A stretch of DNA of 64,000 nt from the NCBI GenBank assembly GCA_030180135.1, contig CM058231.1:26849034-26913033 (forward strand), in the 5' to 3' direction. Shown piece after piece: positions 47,657-58,683 of the stretch. The DNA is from Orychophragmus violaceus (taxonomy: Eukaryota; Streptophyta; Magnoliopsida; Brassicales; Brassicaceae). The first letter of the stretch is position 1, and every line of letters starts with the position of its first letter. The translations under genes and the position numbers were made by a program. Below the pieces are notes generated by a model. It was given only the letters and a program-made list of their open reading frames with translations. It ran no database searches and was not told where the DNA came from.

Positions 47657-47669
47657 GGAATTCCCAACA
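47657..47669 (+). repeat. Last 13 bp of the X 3' LTR
   Basis: ggaattcccaaca follows a second aacggcta (47649-47656). It is followed by tcaca (47670-47674), the right target-site duplication of X. Confidence 0.78.
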
Positions 47670-49035
47670 TCACAGCCTCTGTCGAAACCACCGGGAGTCT
47701 AATCTTCCATCACAGTCAAGCTATTGACGTTAAACGAGCGCTGAGTGGGAGGCAACCCACTGTAGGTTAGTTTTCGTTTCTTTTTGGTTTTCGTCCTTGG
47801 GGCTTTTGATTTTTCTGGTTTTTGTGTGTCAGAGTCGTACAGAACAGGTTTGCAGACAACAGTGTTGGTCGACACTCCGTAGTGTCGGTCGACACCAAAC
47901 ATGAAAACACGGATGGAAATCGAGCATGCTCAATTAGGAGTAAATCGATGTCGACCAGAGCCTAATGTCGCCCGACACTGGCTGTGTGTCGGTCGACATC
48001 GACTGCGACCACATGTAAGGTTTCTGTTTTCCAAGTTCTCGGTTACTAATACCTTTTTCTCCCGAATCCAAGCTACGATTGCACTGGGGACAGTGCAGTT
48101 TAAGTGTGGGGGAGGTGGTTACTGACATTGTGTTTTGTTTTCTTAGAGCCAGTCCCTTGTTTTCAATTGTTTTCAAAATGGTTTTATTGAGTCAAAATGT
48201 GTATGAAACTATGACTTTTCGAGGAAATGTTTGGCTGGAACATGCACTAAGTGACCATTGGATGGACTTGCAGTAGCTATATGACTATTAGAAACCCCAC
48301 ACAGATCAACTTACCAAGGACACCCATATCTAACCATGTATTCAGAGGATCCATCACTAACTTCACCTCTAATCCTGACTTAATTTCTCACTTAGGGGCC
48401 TGGTATCTCTGGATCGGATTCCTCTGATGTGTTTAACACAGCCTATGATCCTGTCTGAGTATGGTTTCTGATTTTCCCCTGCTTTGAAAGTAAAAAAAAG
48501 AGATTAAGACTGCGGATAAGCTAGTAGCTTCGAAGTGGTCACGGGAGTGGTAGAGACCCCTATTACCTCCTGTGCATCCATGGAAACATGTCCAAAGTTA
48601 CACCCCGAATAAAAAGGGAAGGGCACTGATAAAAAAAAAAAAGATACCCAGTGGGGAAAAATCAGTTGCTAAGGGGAAAAGGAAAAAGAAAGGAACCAGA
48701 AACCGACAGTTTGGTGGTCAGCTACTGAATGGGTTGTGTCCATGTGTCATCTGATCGATACTCCCTCTGTGAGACCTCACCTAATTGTATACAGAGGTTA
48801 GTGTGGTGAACTTGAATGTCCTAATATGATTGTGGAGTTTACTTGGGACAGTTGCTAAGTGTGGGGTAAGTACATTGTGGTCTTGATCTCTGTAGGAAAG
48901 TTTTCAGTGGCTTACTAAGTGAACGTGAATGCGAAAGTTCCTAGGACGAAATGAGTTTCTGTGTTTTCAAACCTCTTTCTTATGCTTTGGTTCTTTACTT
49001 GCTTGAGGGCAAGCAAGAGCTAAGTGTGGGGGAGT
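47670..49035 (+). mobile_element. 3' noncoding part of the Athila-like gypsy element
   Basis: Resumes the element of 1-2282: the interrupted frame ends at TAA 47700-47702. It is followed by cgctgagtgggaggcaaccc, a hallmark seen in the 3' region of Athila-type elements. TCGGTCGACAC motifs lie at 47863-47998. An internal purine tract taagtgtgggggaggtgg lies at 48101-48118, and the terminal one, taagtgtgggggagt, just before the LTR. No open frame of note. Confidence 0.75.
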
Positions 49036-50217
49036 TGATATATCATGGTTTTTCTAGGTTTTCAACCATGATATAGTTGTATGTATTGAGTCTTTAACCT
49101 GGTTTTTTGAGTCTATTGAGTCTTCTACAGGTAGGCTTGCGTTTGGAGCAAATAGTGGGATTATAGGACGTTTCTGGCGATATGTGCAACGAGCTGAAGT
49201 TGGAGTCTCGACCACGACTGGATGTCGACCGACACTAAGGTGAGTGTCGGTCGACACTGAGGGCGACATGACTTATACGCTGAGTTGAAGACATATTTTG
49301 AAGAATTTGCAAAGTTACCCCAGAAGTTTCCCTAATTCTAATCTTGCCCTAGAACGTGTTTAGTGTTTAAATTAGGTTTTTCAGACTCAATATGATTATC
49401 TTGTTCTTACTTTGTCCTTGCTTTGGAGATTGAGAGATTTGGTGCCAAGGGGCTGTTCTTGCTACTTGTAACCTTTGAGAGAAGGATTTCGAACCCCTAT
49501 TTATCTATCTATTCAGTCTTTAGTTTTCTATTCAATGATGTGTTGTTTATCCGATAATATGTCTGAGTAGTAACCAAGTTTGATTTAGGAATTCTCATAG
49601 GGTTTTTATGCATGCTTAGATAACTGATTGATTAGGATTCTATATCTATTCGTTCATCACCTAAGTTGCGTTTAACACTTACTGATCACCTAGGATTTAG
49701 ATATGAGATAATTAACTTAGCACGAGAGTGTGAGTTATAATCTGAATTAACTTAGTGTGATCAATTTGACTAGATACAAAGAGATTTGGTTTAGGAGAAT
49801 TGTGACCCGAAGAAATCGTTTATAATGCTTGTCTAGATCTCTAGGATTACAAAGAGATTTGGATCGCTAGGTTGCTAGATATAGAAATAATCTCAGCGAG
49901 AGTTGGGTTGTTTATCATTGTGTTTCCAGTTCTTGAACTTGTGCTTAATCTGAATCCGGTTAGTTAAGTATCTGACATTGTATAATTCCCGAGAACTTCC
50001 TAAGTCTGACGCCTTTCTCCCATTGAAAACACACTTGAATTTACTTGCATTCGTTTACTGCTTTCTCTTGGTTGGCTTAGCTTAACTTGAAGACATATAG
50101 TCTATCTTGTGAAACTTGAGTCCTTGTGGATACGATACCCTGAAATACTACATTCGCATAACTATGCACTTGCAGTAGAATAGGGATATTTCAATAGGGA
50201 CATTTCTTGACCTATCA
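49036..50217 (+). repeat. Gypsy LTR, first copy (1,182 bp)
   Basis: TGATATATCATGG...CCTATCA, directly after the polypurine tract. Motif pair at 49221-49259 with the spacer aaggtg. A short duplication (tcaatagggacattt) near its end is absent from the second copy. Confidence 0.85.
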
Positions 50218-50220
50218 AGT

Positions 50221-51394
50221 TGATATATCATGGTTTTTCTAGGTTTTCAACCATGATATAGTTGTATGTATTGAGTCTTTAACCTGGTTTTTCGAGTCTA
50301 TTGAGTCTTCTACAAGTAGGCTTGCGTTTGGAGCAAAGAGTGGGATTATAGGACGTTTCTGGCGATCTGTGCAATGAGCTGAAGTTGGAGTCTCGACCAC
50401 GACTGGATGTCGACCGACACTCACCTTAGTGTCGGTCGACACTGAGGGCGACATGACTTATACGCTGAGTTGAAGACATATTTTGAAGAATTTGCAAAGT
50501 TACCCCAGGAGTTTCCCTAATTCTAATCTTGCCCCAAAACGTGTTTAGTGTTTTAATTAGGTTTTTCAGACTCAGTATGATTATCTTGTTCTTACTTTGT
50601 TCTTGCTTTGGAGATTGAGAGATTTTGTGCCAAGGGGCTGTTCTTGCTACTTGTAACCTTTGAGAGAAGGATTTCGACTCTTTATCTATCTATTCAGTCT
50701 TTGGTTTTCTATTCAATGATGTGTTGTTTATCCGATAATATTTCTGAGTAGTAACCTAGTTTGATTTAGGAATTCTCATAGGGTTTTTATGCATGCTTAG
50801 ATAACTGATTGATTAGGATTCTATATATATATTCGTTCATCACCTAAGTTGCGTTTAACACTGAATTCTAGACTGATCACCTAGGATTTAGATCTGAGAT
50901 AATTAACTTAGCACGAGAGTGTGAGTTATAATCTGAATTAACTTAGTGTGAGCAATTTGACTAGATACAAAGAGATTTGGTTTAGGAGAATTGTGAACCG
51001 AAGAAACCGTTTCTAATGCTTGTCTAGAACTCTAGGATTACAAAGAGATTTGGATCGCTAGGTTGCTAGATATAGAAATAATCTCAGCGAGAGTTGGATT
51101 GTTTATCATTGTGTTTCCAGTTCTTGAACTTGTGCTTAATGTGAATCCGGTTAGTTAAGTATCTGACATTGTATAATTCCCGAGAACTTCCTAAGTCTGA
51201 CCCCTTTCTCCCATTTAAAACACACTTGAATTTACTTGCATTCGTTTACTGCTTTCTCTTGGTTGGCTTAGCTTAACTTGAAGACATATAGTCTATCGTG
51301 TGAAACTTGAGTCCTTGTGGATACAATACCCTGAAATACTACATTCGCATAACTGTGCACTTGCAGTAGAATAGGGATATTTCTTGACCTATCA
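50221..51394 (+). repeat. Gypsy LTR, second tandem copy (1,174 bp)
   Basis: Starts three bases (agt) after the first copy ends and is nearly identical to it. Its motif pair at 50406-50444 has the spacer cacctt, the reverse complement of the first copy's spacer. No primer site or internal region follows. Confidence 0.85.
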
Positions 51395-51395
51395 A

Positions 51396-52080
51396 CTTCC
51401 CATGTCGTTTTTGGAGATGACATCTCCAAATTTGTGGGAATCTTATTGGGATTTGCCTAGATCCCCTTTTGGTCACTAGGTAACCTAGGAATTCTCATGA
51501 CAAGACACCGAATGTGCTTTGCGGTGTTGATATTTATCCCATACTTTTGAGAATGGAAAAGCATTCCTTTAGCTAAGCGATGTGGTCTTCGCATTTTGAA
51601 GACTTGACCAACATATCGTCAATGTAGACCTCCTTGGTTTCACCCAATTGTCCTGCAAACATTTTGTTGACGGTACATTGATAAGTAGCTCATGCGTTCT
51701 TGAGGCCAAAGGGCATCACTTTGTAGCAGTAGGTGCCTCGATCAGTTATGAAGGAGGTCTTTTATTAGACTAATGGGTTCATAAATATTTGATTGTATCC
51801 CGAGAACGCATCCGTAAAGGATAGGAATTGATGTACAGCTGTAGCTTCAACCAAACGGTAGATGTGCGGGAGTGGGAAGCTGTCTGTCGGACACGTTTTA
51901 TTGAGATATGTAAAGTCTACACATACACTCCACTTCTCGTTCTTCTTCTTTACTACAACTGTGTTCGCAAGCCAGTCGGGATATTTTACTTCCCTGATCG
52001 ACCCCATTTTTAGTAATCGATCAAATTCATCATTCACGGCTTGAGCTCGCTCGGGGACAATCTTGCGGCATTTCTATCTG
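51396..52080 (-). pseudogene. Ty3/gypsy (Tat-like) reverse transcriptase fragment
   Basis: Minus strand. 51765-52037 reads FDRLLKMGSIREVKYPDWLANTVV, followed by KWSVCVDFTYLNKTCPTDSFPLPH and FTDAFSGYNQI, the N-terminal half of a gypsy reverse transcriptase. Further on, around 51605-51625, the catalytic motif VYIDDM is readable. Stops interrupt the domain. It is unrelated in orientation and family to the LTRs just before it. Confidence 0.85.
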
Positions 52081-52680
52081 ACTGGTTTGTAAGTCGAGTT
52101 AACATTCAGCTCGTGGCTTGTTAGTCGATATCGATTCCTTTCATGTCATACGAATACCATGCAAACGATTCTACGTTCTACTTAAGGAATAATGTCAGTT
52201 CATCCCTTATAGAGTTCGAGAGGTCGGATCCAATACCGACACATCTTTCAGGATGGGCATCGTCTATGCAAACTTGTATCGTGAGGTCCTTTGGAGGACC
52301 TCTTTGCCATTTGACCTTTTATTTCACATCTTGGCGATCTCCTCCTGTTTCTGTAAATGCTATGCGGGAGACCTTTTGATCTGTTTGTACACGTTCATGT
52401 AACGATTTCAGGAAGAGTTTTGACTTTCATATACGGTGTTTACTCCGTTAGGGGTCGGGAATTTGACGCACTGCTGGTATGTTGAAGGTACGGCTTTCAT
52501 GTCATAAATCCATGGCTGACCTAAGTGGCATTGTACGAGCTTGATGATCTACCACAATGAACTCCTTCATTTATCAGACCCCGCCAGCAATGATTGGCGT
52601 GAAGACAGAGCCTAAAAAGTATGTCGTTTCTCTGGCAAACCCTACAAGTGGTGTTTGACCTTCGACTATCTCAGAAACGT
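52081..52680 (-). other. Decayed linker of the Tat-like element
   Basis: Between reverse transcriptase and protease remnants on the minus strand. Continuous with them in order, but I recognise no domain and see no long frame. Confidence 0.45.
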
Positions 52681-52850
52681 TGAACTCCATCTTTTTTAAC
52701 ATTTCCTAAAAGAGGAAATTTACGAGACTTCCCGTATCGATCATTGTCCTGGAAAGCTCGACATCACCGACGACAAGGCAAACGAGCAATGCATCGTCGT
52801 GCGGTTTTTCTAGTTCGAGTGTCTCGCTTTCGCAAAATATGATCTCGTGA
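52681..52850 (-). pseudogene. Ty3/gypsy retropepsin fragment
   Basis: Minus-strand reading DDALLVCLVVGDVELSRTMI followed by DTGSLVNFLF, an aspartic protease active site (DTG near 52732-52740). It lies between gag and reverse transcriptase as expected for Ty3/gypsy. Confidence 0.7.
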
Positions 52851-53212
52851 TCAAGACCTTGTATGGGATTTTTTCTCTCGTCTATCGGTCTCTACTCTCT
52901 TTTAAAGAGCTTTGATCGAGTTGACCGAGTCTCGGCATAGCCTAGAGCCTCCAAATATGAAGTTGATTCGCTTGGGGGGTATAACCAATACACTTGCCTC
53001 GCAAAAACAGGGAAAACTGATGCGCGAGCTGAGAGTTTTCCTAGAAGCAGAGGGTGGCGTAAAAACTGATCCCTCTGGGATACCACATAGGCTTAGTTCG
53101 CCGAGAATAACCTCAAATAATTTCTGGATCGCTCTTTTTTGGATCGCTCTTTTTTGTTTTGAGATGACTTTTTGGAATTCGACCCTTTGGTAGATCTGAG
53201 TTCCTTGTATTC

Positions 53213-53236
53213 GGGGGGGGGGGGGGGGGGGGGGGG
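53213..53236 (+). repeat. G24 homopolymer
   Basis: Twenty-four consecutive G followed by TGGGG, inside the decayed gag of the Tat-like element (proline run on the minus strand). Length may be affected by sequencing error. Confidence 0.85.
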
Positions 53237-53307
53237 TGGGGTTCAAACACCTTGACTTTAGACTCTTGCGCTTTCTCACCCTTATGATTTTTTGCTTCGA
53301 GTTTAGC

Positions 53308-54060
53308 TCAAGTGTAGCACTCGGATGTCGAATGACCTCTCTTCTTGTGATGTTCACAATACTTGTCTTTGTCATACTCGAATTTATGTGAGTTTTTTGC
53401 ACTTTCTACCGCGTTAATAGTTTCGGATTTATGGAAATCCTTTTTACCACTAGTGTTCTGCGAACTCGGTTGGTTCTTCTCTTTCTGATGCTTTTCTTTG
53501 AGGATCGCAGTTTCTTCTTCGAGGGGAGTAAAAACCAAAGCGCGATGTAAAGCATCATCAAGACACTGATTCGCAGAGTGTAATTTCTTTGCGGAACTCA
53601 CTTGAGTACCATAGTCCGCGTCTCAATGCCTCTAAGGCGACTTCGTCATTTGGACTCGTGATTTTGGATTTAATTTCCTTGAAGCGATCGATATACGAAC
53701 AAAGTGACTCATCATGTCGTTGAGATATGTTAAGCAGGGCTGCCGCAATAGTTTTGACTTCGATGAAAACGGAGTATTGTTTAAGGAAAGCCATCATAAA
53801 CTAAGTGAAGTTGTCAGTAGACCTTTCTTCCAGTCCGGCAAACCATTCTAAGGCCAGGATCGATAAATTCTCCACGAAGAGTCAGCAGAAAGCAAGTTCT
53901 CTTTCTTCGTCGGTCCAATAGACTCGAGACATCGCTAGTCTAAATGCTCTTATGTGAGCCATAGGGTGCGACTTCCCCGAGAAGTCTGGGAATTTAGTTT
54001 TGTTAATTTCCTGCAACCTTGCAAAGGCAAGTGGATATGTGAACATCATTGACGTGTTTC
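53308..54060 (-). pseudogene. Ty3/gypsy (Tat-like) gag, broken
   Basis: Minus strand, in order: KFPDFSGKSHPMAHIRAF, a TDEEREL stretch, FVENLSILALEWFAGLEER, FLKQYSVFIEVKTIAAALLN, SYIDRFKEIKSKI, a charged linker, and the knuckle-like CEHHKKRGHSTSEC at the end. This is the usual series of a Tat-lineage gag. At least two stops and one frame change interrupt it. Protease and reverse transcriptase remnants follow in the same strand. Confidence 0.8.
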
Positions 54061-55026
54061 CTCAATTAGTCGATCAATGTCAGGTGCCGCATTGGTTGCC
54101 ATGTGAACACGCAAACTCAAACTCATGAACTGGACGTTAGACTGCTCAATATATTGCTAGAGCATGCCGTGTTCGTCTGTTTCCAAAGGAGCAAACTGCG
54201 TCTGCGGCTGAACCGTTGACTCGTGCTCGAGATGTATCTGGTCATTCAGGGCATCAATCGGTGTGGATATGGGCAAATCGGTTAGCGGTATTTGGAATTG
54301 TGTTGAGCTTGGCTCGATAGGAGGTCTCGTGCTTGAGGCGAAAGCTTAACCGCCAAGCCACCTTGGCCTACTGTCACTGTTAAGTCCGCGGTTAGTGAAC
54401 TCGAACTGAAAGGAATTGGGGTCGCCGTCGAAGTCAGTGGGAGAAAACCCATTCTTTGACGTTTCAGCGACATATCCTGAGATCCTTGGTGGTGACTCGA
54501 CCTGGAAAAAATCCATACGAATTCATGGTGGAGGACTCAAAAGAGGCCTCCGTTCGCCTACTGATCGATCCCGAGGGTTCAGGTTGGTAAGCTCCTCGAA
54601 ATGAGCGTTAACATGTCGTTCTTGTTCAGCGCTTTGAGTAGCCAACGTGCGACCAACTATCTCTTGAGTCCGAGCGTTAGCCTCGTTTCTCCATATTTGG
54701 CTCACTAGAAAGTTGAGCATCAAGCGTATTTCGGCCAAGGCATACGGACTTTGCCTCGTGACATTAGGAGTCTGGAATTTATACAAAGAGCATGTCGAAT
54801 GTATCCAAAAATGAGATCGAGCTATTTTAGTCGATATGGTTCTTGAACGGTTTTTGAATGTCTTTCTCAGATGACTTCTTTTCTTTTTATATATTTGATC
54901 TCTATTCACATGTTGCAATCTTCTCATTCGTATGATCCTCAATGTCCCGAGAATAGCGGAGATCGTTACAATGATCTGTGACTCTTTCTTTATCAGACTC
55001 GAGCTCAGTACGGATAAGGTTGACAA
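54061..55026 (-). other. 5' portion of the Tat-like element
   Basis: Contains two short minus-strand open frames (54282-54473, 54523-55026) that may be the N-terminal extension of gag. I do not recognise a domain in them. An NAHFEELTNLNPRDRS stretch is readable. Confidence 0.4.
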
Positions 55027-55440
55027 ATTACCTCCTTTTTGGGCTTGGGCTTCATTACTTCGTTTCGTTACTGGGCCAGGTCGAGTTCGAAATTCCTTGG
55101 GCTTCTGCTCTGGATGGGCCGGAATTTTTTTTGTGCAAAATCCAGCACCAACAACTAAGTATCATTTTATCAACTGCGCTCTGCCCTTTTTATTCAAGGT
55201 TTTCTTTGGACATGTTTTCATGATGCACTAGAGAAAACATGGGTAACTGCCACTCTCATGACCACTTCGAAGCTACTAGATCATCATCAGATTATTTATC
55301 TTTTTCTAAATTTTTTTTGAAGGGAAGAGAGAGGAAAATGGTACTCACACACATAAGTTTTTCAGTACTGAAGAAGGAATCTGATCTTATGTAAATCCAA
55401 GCCCCAATGTGAGAAAAATTGAGTACGTTTAGGGGAAAAG
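55027..55440. other. Unassigned interval
   Basis: AT-rich, no recognisable gene or element end. It may hold the worn 5' LTR of the Tat-like element. Confidence 0.3.
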
Positions 55441-56073
55441 TGTTGGAATTATGTCCAGTAATCTCTTTACTGTCTCTAGAAAATAAGAGTATGTCAATGA
55501 TCAGACATAAGTCATATAATACTGGGGGTCATGATGGCTTGCTAGAGTCCGCTCATGATCTATAAATCTCGGATTTATTGCCTTTATTATATGATCCCAT
55601 ATGGGTCACACGCCTAAGCTAACGGGAAAATACGAAGGAATGGTTTAGCAAGAGTACGGTAAAAGTGCTAGGCATTTACTGTACTAAGAGAGAGATTAAA
55701 GGGCCTGATTAAATCTAAGGGATTTAATCAGACTGGGAATTGGGCCCAAAAGGCCCAACAAGACTGGACAAGGGTTTTTAATTAAAACTTGACCTAGCTC
55801 TTATTTTGAGAGCCACTTCTGCGCCTCCCTCCTCTCTCTCTGCGCCTCCTCTCTTTTGGTCTAGCAGCCAATTCCCGAGCGTGCGTGTGTGAGCCTTTGG
55901 AGGGTCCATCTCTTGGTGGTTCTGCTGATCTCTGACCATACCTTCCCTTTCCGCTGCATAAACAGGTATAAGGTGAGATCCATTATGTTTCTAAATAAGA
56001 GAACCTAGATCTGCATGTTTAGTAGGATGAATCAATCTGGAAATTGAATCAGGAAACACTAAACGATCCAACA
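55441..56073 (+). repeat. A-type LTR at the B 5' end (633 bp)
   Basis: TGTTGGAATT...GATCCAACA, similar to the A LTR through its whole length, including the CTGATTAAATC/GATTTAATCAG inverted repeat. It is followed by its own primer site at 56075-56086 and 13 bases of leader. Confidence 0.88.
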
Positions 56074-56074
56074 G

Positions 56075-56086
56075 TGGTATCAGAGC
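56075..56086 (+). other. First primer-binding site
   Basis: TGGTATCAGAGC after the A-type LTR. The leader breaks off at about 56101 and runs into an LTR fragment. Confidence 0.85.
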
Positions 56087-56100
56087 CATTGGTTCTTGTT

Positions 56101-56513
56101 TAAAACGGTTTAGCCACTGTGTGTCGATCGATACACAAGGGGTGTCGATCGACACAGTGCGCGAATGCCGTCGAGTTAATTGGTGTTTGGGCCAAATGGC
56201 CCAAACGGAACCGGACAAGTTTTATAAATAAAACTCGAGTTCAGAACCAAAAACCCTAGCCGAAAACTCTCTTTCCCTCTGCGCCGAGTTCCCCTAGTGG
56301 CCTAGCAGCCTTCTTCCTGATTGGTGTGCGTGTGTGAACCTCTGGAGGAGTTATCTCTCGGTGGCTCTCTGATCTCTGACATACCATCTCTTTCCGCTGC
56401 AAACAGGTATAAGGTGAGATCTATCATTGTTTCTATTCAAGAGAACCTAGATCAGCATGTTTAGGTTAATCTGAATCTGAGAATTGAATCAGGATTGACT
56501 AAACATTCCTTCA
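56101..56513 (+). repeat. 3' part (413 bp) of the B-type LTR
   Basis: Matches 63224-63636 with only a few differences (near ccctagcc) by my reading. The first 255 bp of the B-type LTR are missing here. TATA box TATAAATA at 56223-56230; motif pair TCGATCGATACAC/TCGATCGACAC at 56118-56158. Confidence 0.88.
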
Positions 56514-56514
56514 G

Positions 56515-58147
56515 TGGTATCAGAGCTATTGGTTCTGGTTTTTCTTGTTTAGATTCAAGTTTAGGATTGTTTTTCTTGTTTAAAAGTGTTTTGAATCAAC
56601 TACTGATAAGAGAAATCACTTAAGCAACAAGGAATTGAAACCTAAACACACTTAAAATCGCAGAAACCAAGCTATATTGATTTGGTAGAATGCGATTTTC
56701 AAAAGTCAGTATCGACTGCGATCGCATGGATCGATCGATACGATCGCATGGATCGGTCGATACAGTCTATCGGCTAACCCTGTTAACGCGTGAAAGCATC
56801 GATCGATGCAGGATCGATGCAGGTTCGATGTTGGTGCATCGACCGATGCGGTTGGTGCATCGATCGACACGGTTAGGGTTTTGGCTCGGTTCCGTGCATG
56901 CGTGAGAGCATCGATCGATGCAGGATCGATGCACGATCGATGCAGGATCGATGCTAAGAGCATCGACCGATGCGGTTGATGGATCGATCGACACGGTTGG
57001 TTCATCGATCGACATGGTTGGTTTAAGGCTCGGTTTAATATTTTGATTAAAATTAATTCGTCCTGGTTTAATAAACAGATTTAATAATTTTATTAAGTCT
57101 GGTTAAACCGGGACAAGAAATCCAATGTCGAAAGAATTATTGGATTTAGTGCCTAAACCAGGATTTTCTAATTTGATTTGGTTGGACCAAATAAATTGAG
57201 AAAATCCGGTTTAGTAAATAACCGGTTGACAATTGTGGTCGTCGTAGTAATTAATTTTGGTTAGACCAATTTTAATGAACCAGACCGGCGATCGGGTTAT
57301 GTCTCGGACATAGACCAATTCTTCGGCCTCGGGCCAAGAAGTTAAAACGATTGGGCCAATTATTTGAGTCTTTCTTCAGATTTAATTTAAAATTTATTTT
57401 ATAAAGAATATAAATCGATTTTAAATTAAAGTTTCCGATATTTTGAAATTAGAAAGTTTCTTAATTTATAGAAGTTTCTAGATTTGCATGATTCGGATTT
57501 TAAGAAATTTCTAAAGTTAGAAAGTTTCCGGTTTTAGAAAGTTTCCAATTTTAGAAAGTTTCCAAAAATAGTAGGTTTTCTAAAATGGAAAGTTTCCCGA
57601 AATAGTAATCTTCTATTTTGGGAATGAGATTTTAAAATAAACCTACGAACCTCAAATAATATCAAGCGTTGGATGTCTTGTCCAGGCTATGTCAGCTGTT
57701 GAAGCCCATTCAATCGTATTCATGGCCTTACAGTGTGAGGGTGTCTGCTTTTGCGTGGGTAAGACGGTTTGTGATTCATAAATGTCATTGGGAGTCCCAG
57801 ACATTAATGATTACATGACTGTATAGTCTGGTTTTCTTGACTAGGCCATCGGGAGTCCCGGGCCTTGAGACATCAGAGTGGATTGGGCCTCGGGCCCAGA
57901 TTCACAACCAAGAGTTATATCACGGATATAATTAGCCGATATAGGGCTTACCGATATAAGCTAATATTGGGTGACGGCCAGTGGCCCACTTTAATCTTAG
58001 TTATATGTGGATCTTGGAATCATTATATTCTATTGAGGGTAACTGATGTTACTGAATATAATGCGTGATTAATCATATTAAATTTAATACGAGATTAATC
58101 ATATTGAACATTTTAACTAATAACCTTTTTATCTATATATTTCAGCT
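56515..58147 (+). other. Second primer-binding site and leader of element B
   Basis: TGGTATCAGAGC at 56515-56526. A dense CGATCG region lies at 56706-57015 (more than a dozen ATCGATCGATGC/ATCGATCGACAC-type units, some overlapping). AT-rich sequence homologous to the A leader follows, with a GAAAGTTTC array at 57430-57600 and the shared segment 57650-58050. No gene. Confidence 0.82.
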
Positions 58148-58675
58148 ATGACTACTACAAGCGCACAAAACACATTCTCGATCCGGTCTGTTCTCGAGAA
58201 GGAGAAGCTGACTGGAACGAACTTCCTGACATGGTCAAGGAACTTGAGGCTAGTCCTCAAGCAGGAGAAGAAGGATTATGTCCTTCGTGATCCTCTCCCC
58301 GAGAGGCCTCCTGCCAATGCCGCCAGGACTCTGCATAATGCTTGGGAAAAGCATTCGTCAGATGAAAATGATGCCTATTGCCTGATGTTGGTGACAATGA
58401 CTGCTGAGCTGCAAAAACAGTTCGAGAGTGTATTGTCACCCATCGAGATAATGGCAAGCCTGAAATCGCTTTTTCAGGAGCAGGCTAGGACTGAGAGGTT
58501 TCAAACAGTTAAGAACCTCTTGGACTGCAAGTTGGCTGCGAATGCGGCAGTGAGTCCTCATGTCTTGAAGATGATGGGTTATCTCGATCATCTTCAGACT
58601 GCCCAATCAGCCAGGAACTTGCCTGCGACATCATTCTGCAGTCATTACCTGCAAGCTATGATCAGTTCATTCTGA
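58148..58675 (+). pseudogene. N-terminal gag of element B, ended by a 7-bp deletion
   Basis: Starts MTTTSAQNTFSIRSVLEKEK, as in A. Open for 175 codons. After cttcag near 58596 seven bases present in A are missing, which shifts the frame; the frame then runs out at 58675. The true continuation of gag lies in the next feature. Confidence 0.9.
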
Positions 58676-58683
58676 ACTTTAAC

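Larger units (their letters stand above)
2283..47669 (+). mobile_element. Copia element X (composite, 45.4 kb including nested elements)
   Basis: Outer Ty1/copia element in plus orientation inserted in the Athila-like element. Its own parts are: 5' LTR 2283-3000, primer site 3002-3013, leader to 3737, gag 3738-4643, pol remnant 12236-about 14400, 3' noncoding region to 15264, and 3' LTR 15265-15953 plus 47657-47669. It is interrupted by element A and by the 15954-47648 block. The reassembled 3' LTR is 702 bp. It lacks one 16-bp stretch relative to the 718-bp 5' LTR, so the lengths agree exactly. The two LTRs belong to different subfamilies in their first 150 bp, which is unexpected for a simple insertion. 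Confidence 0.75.
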
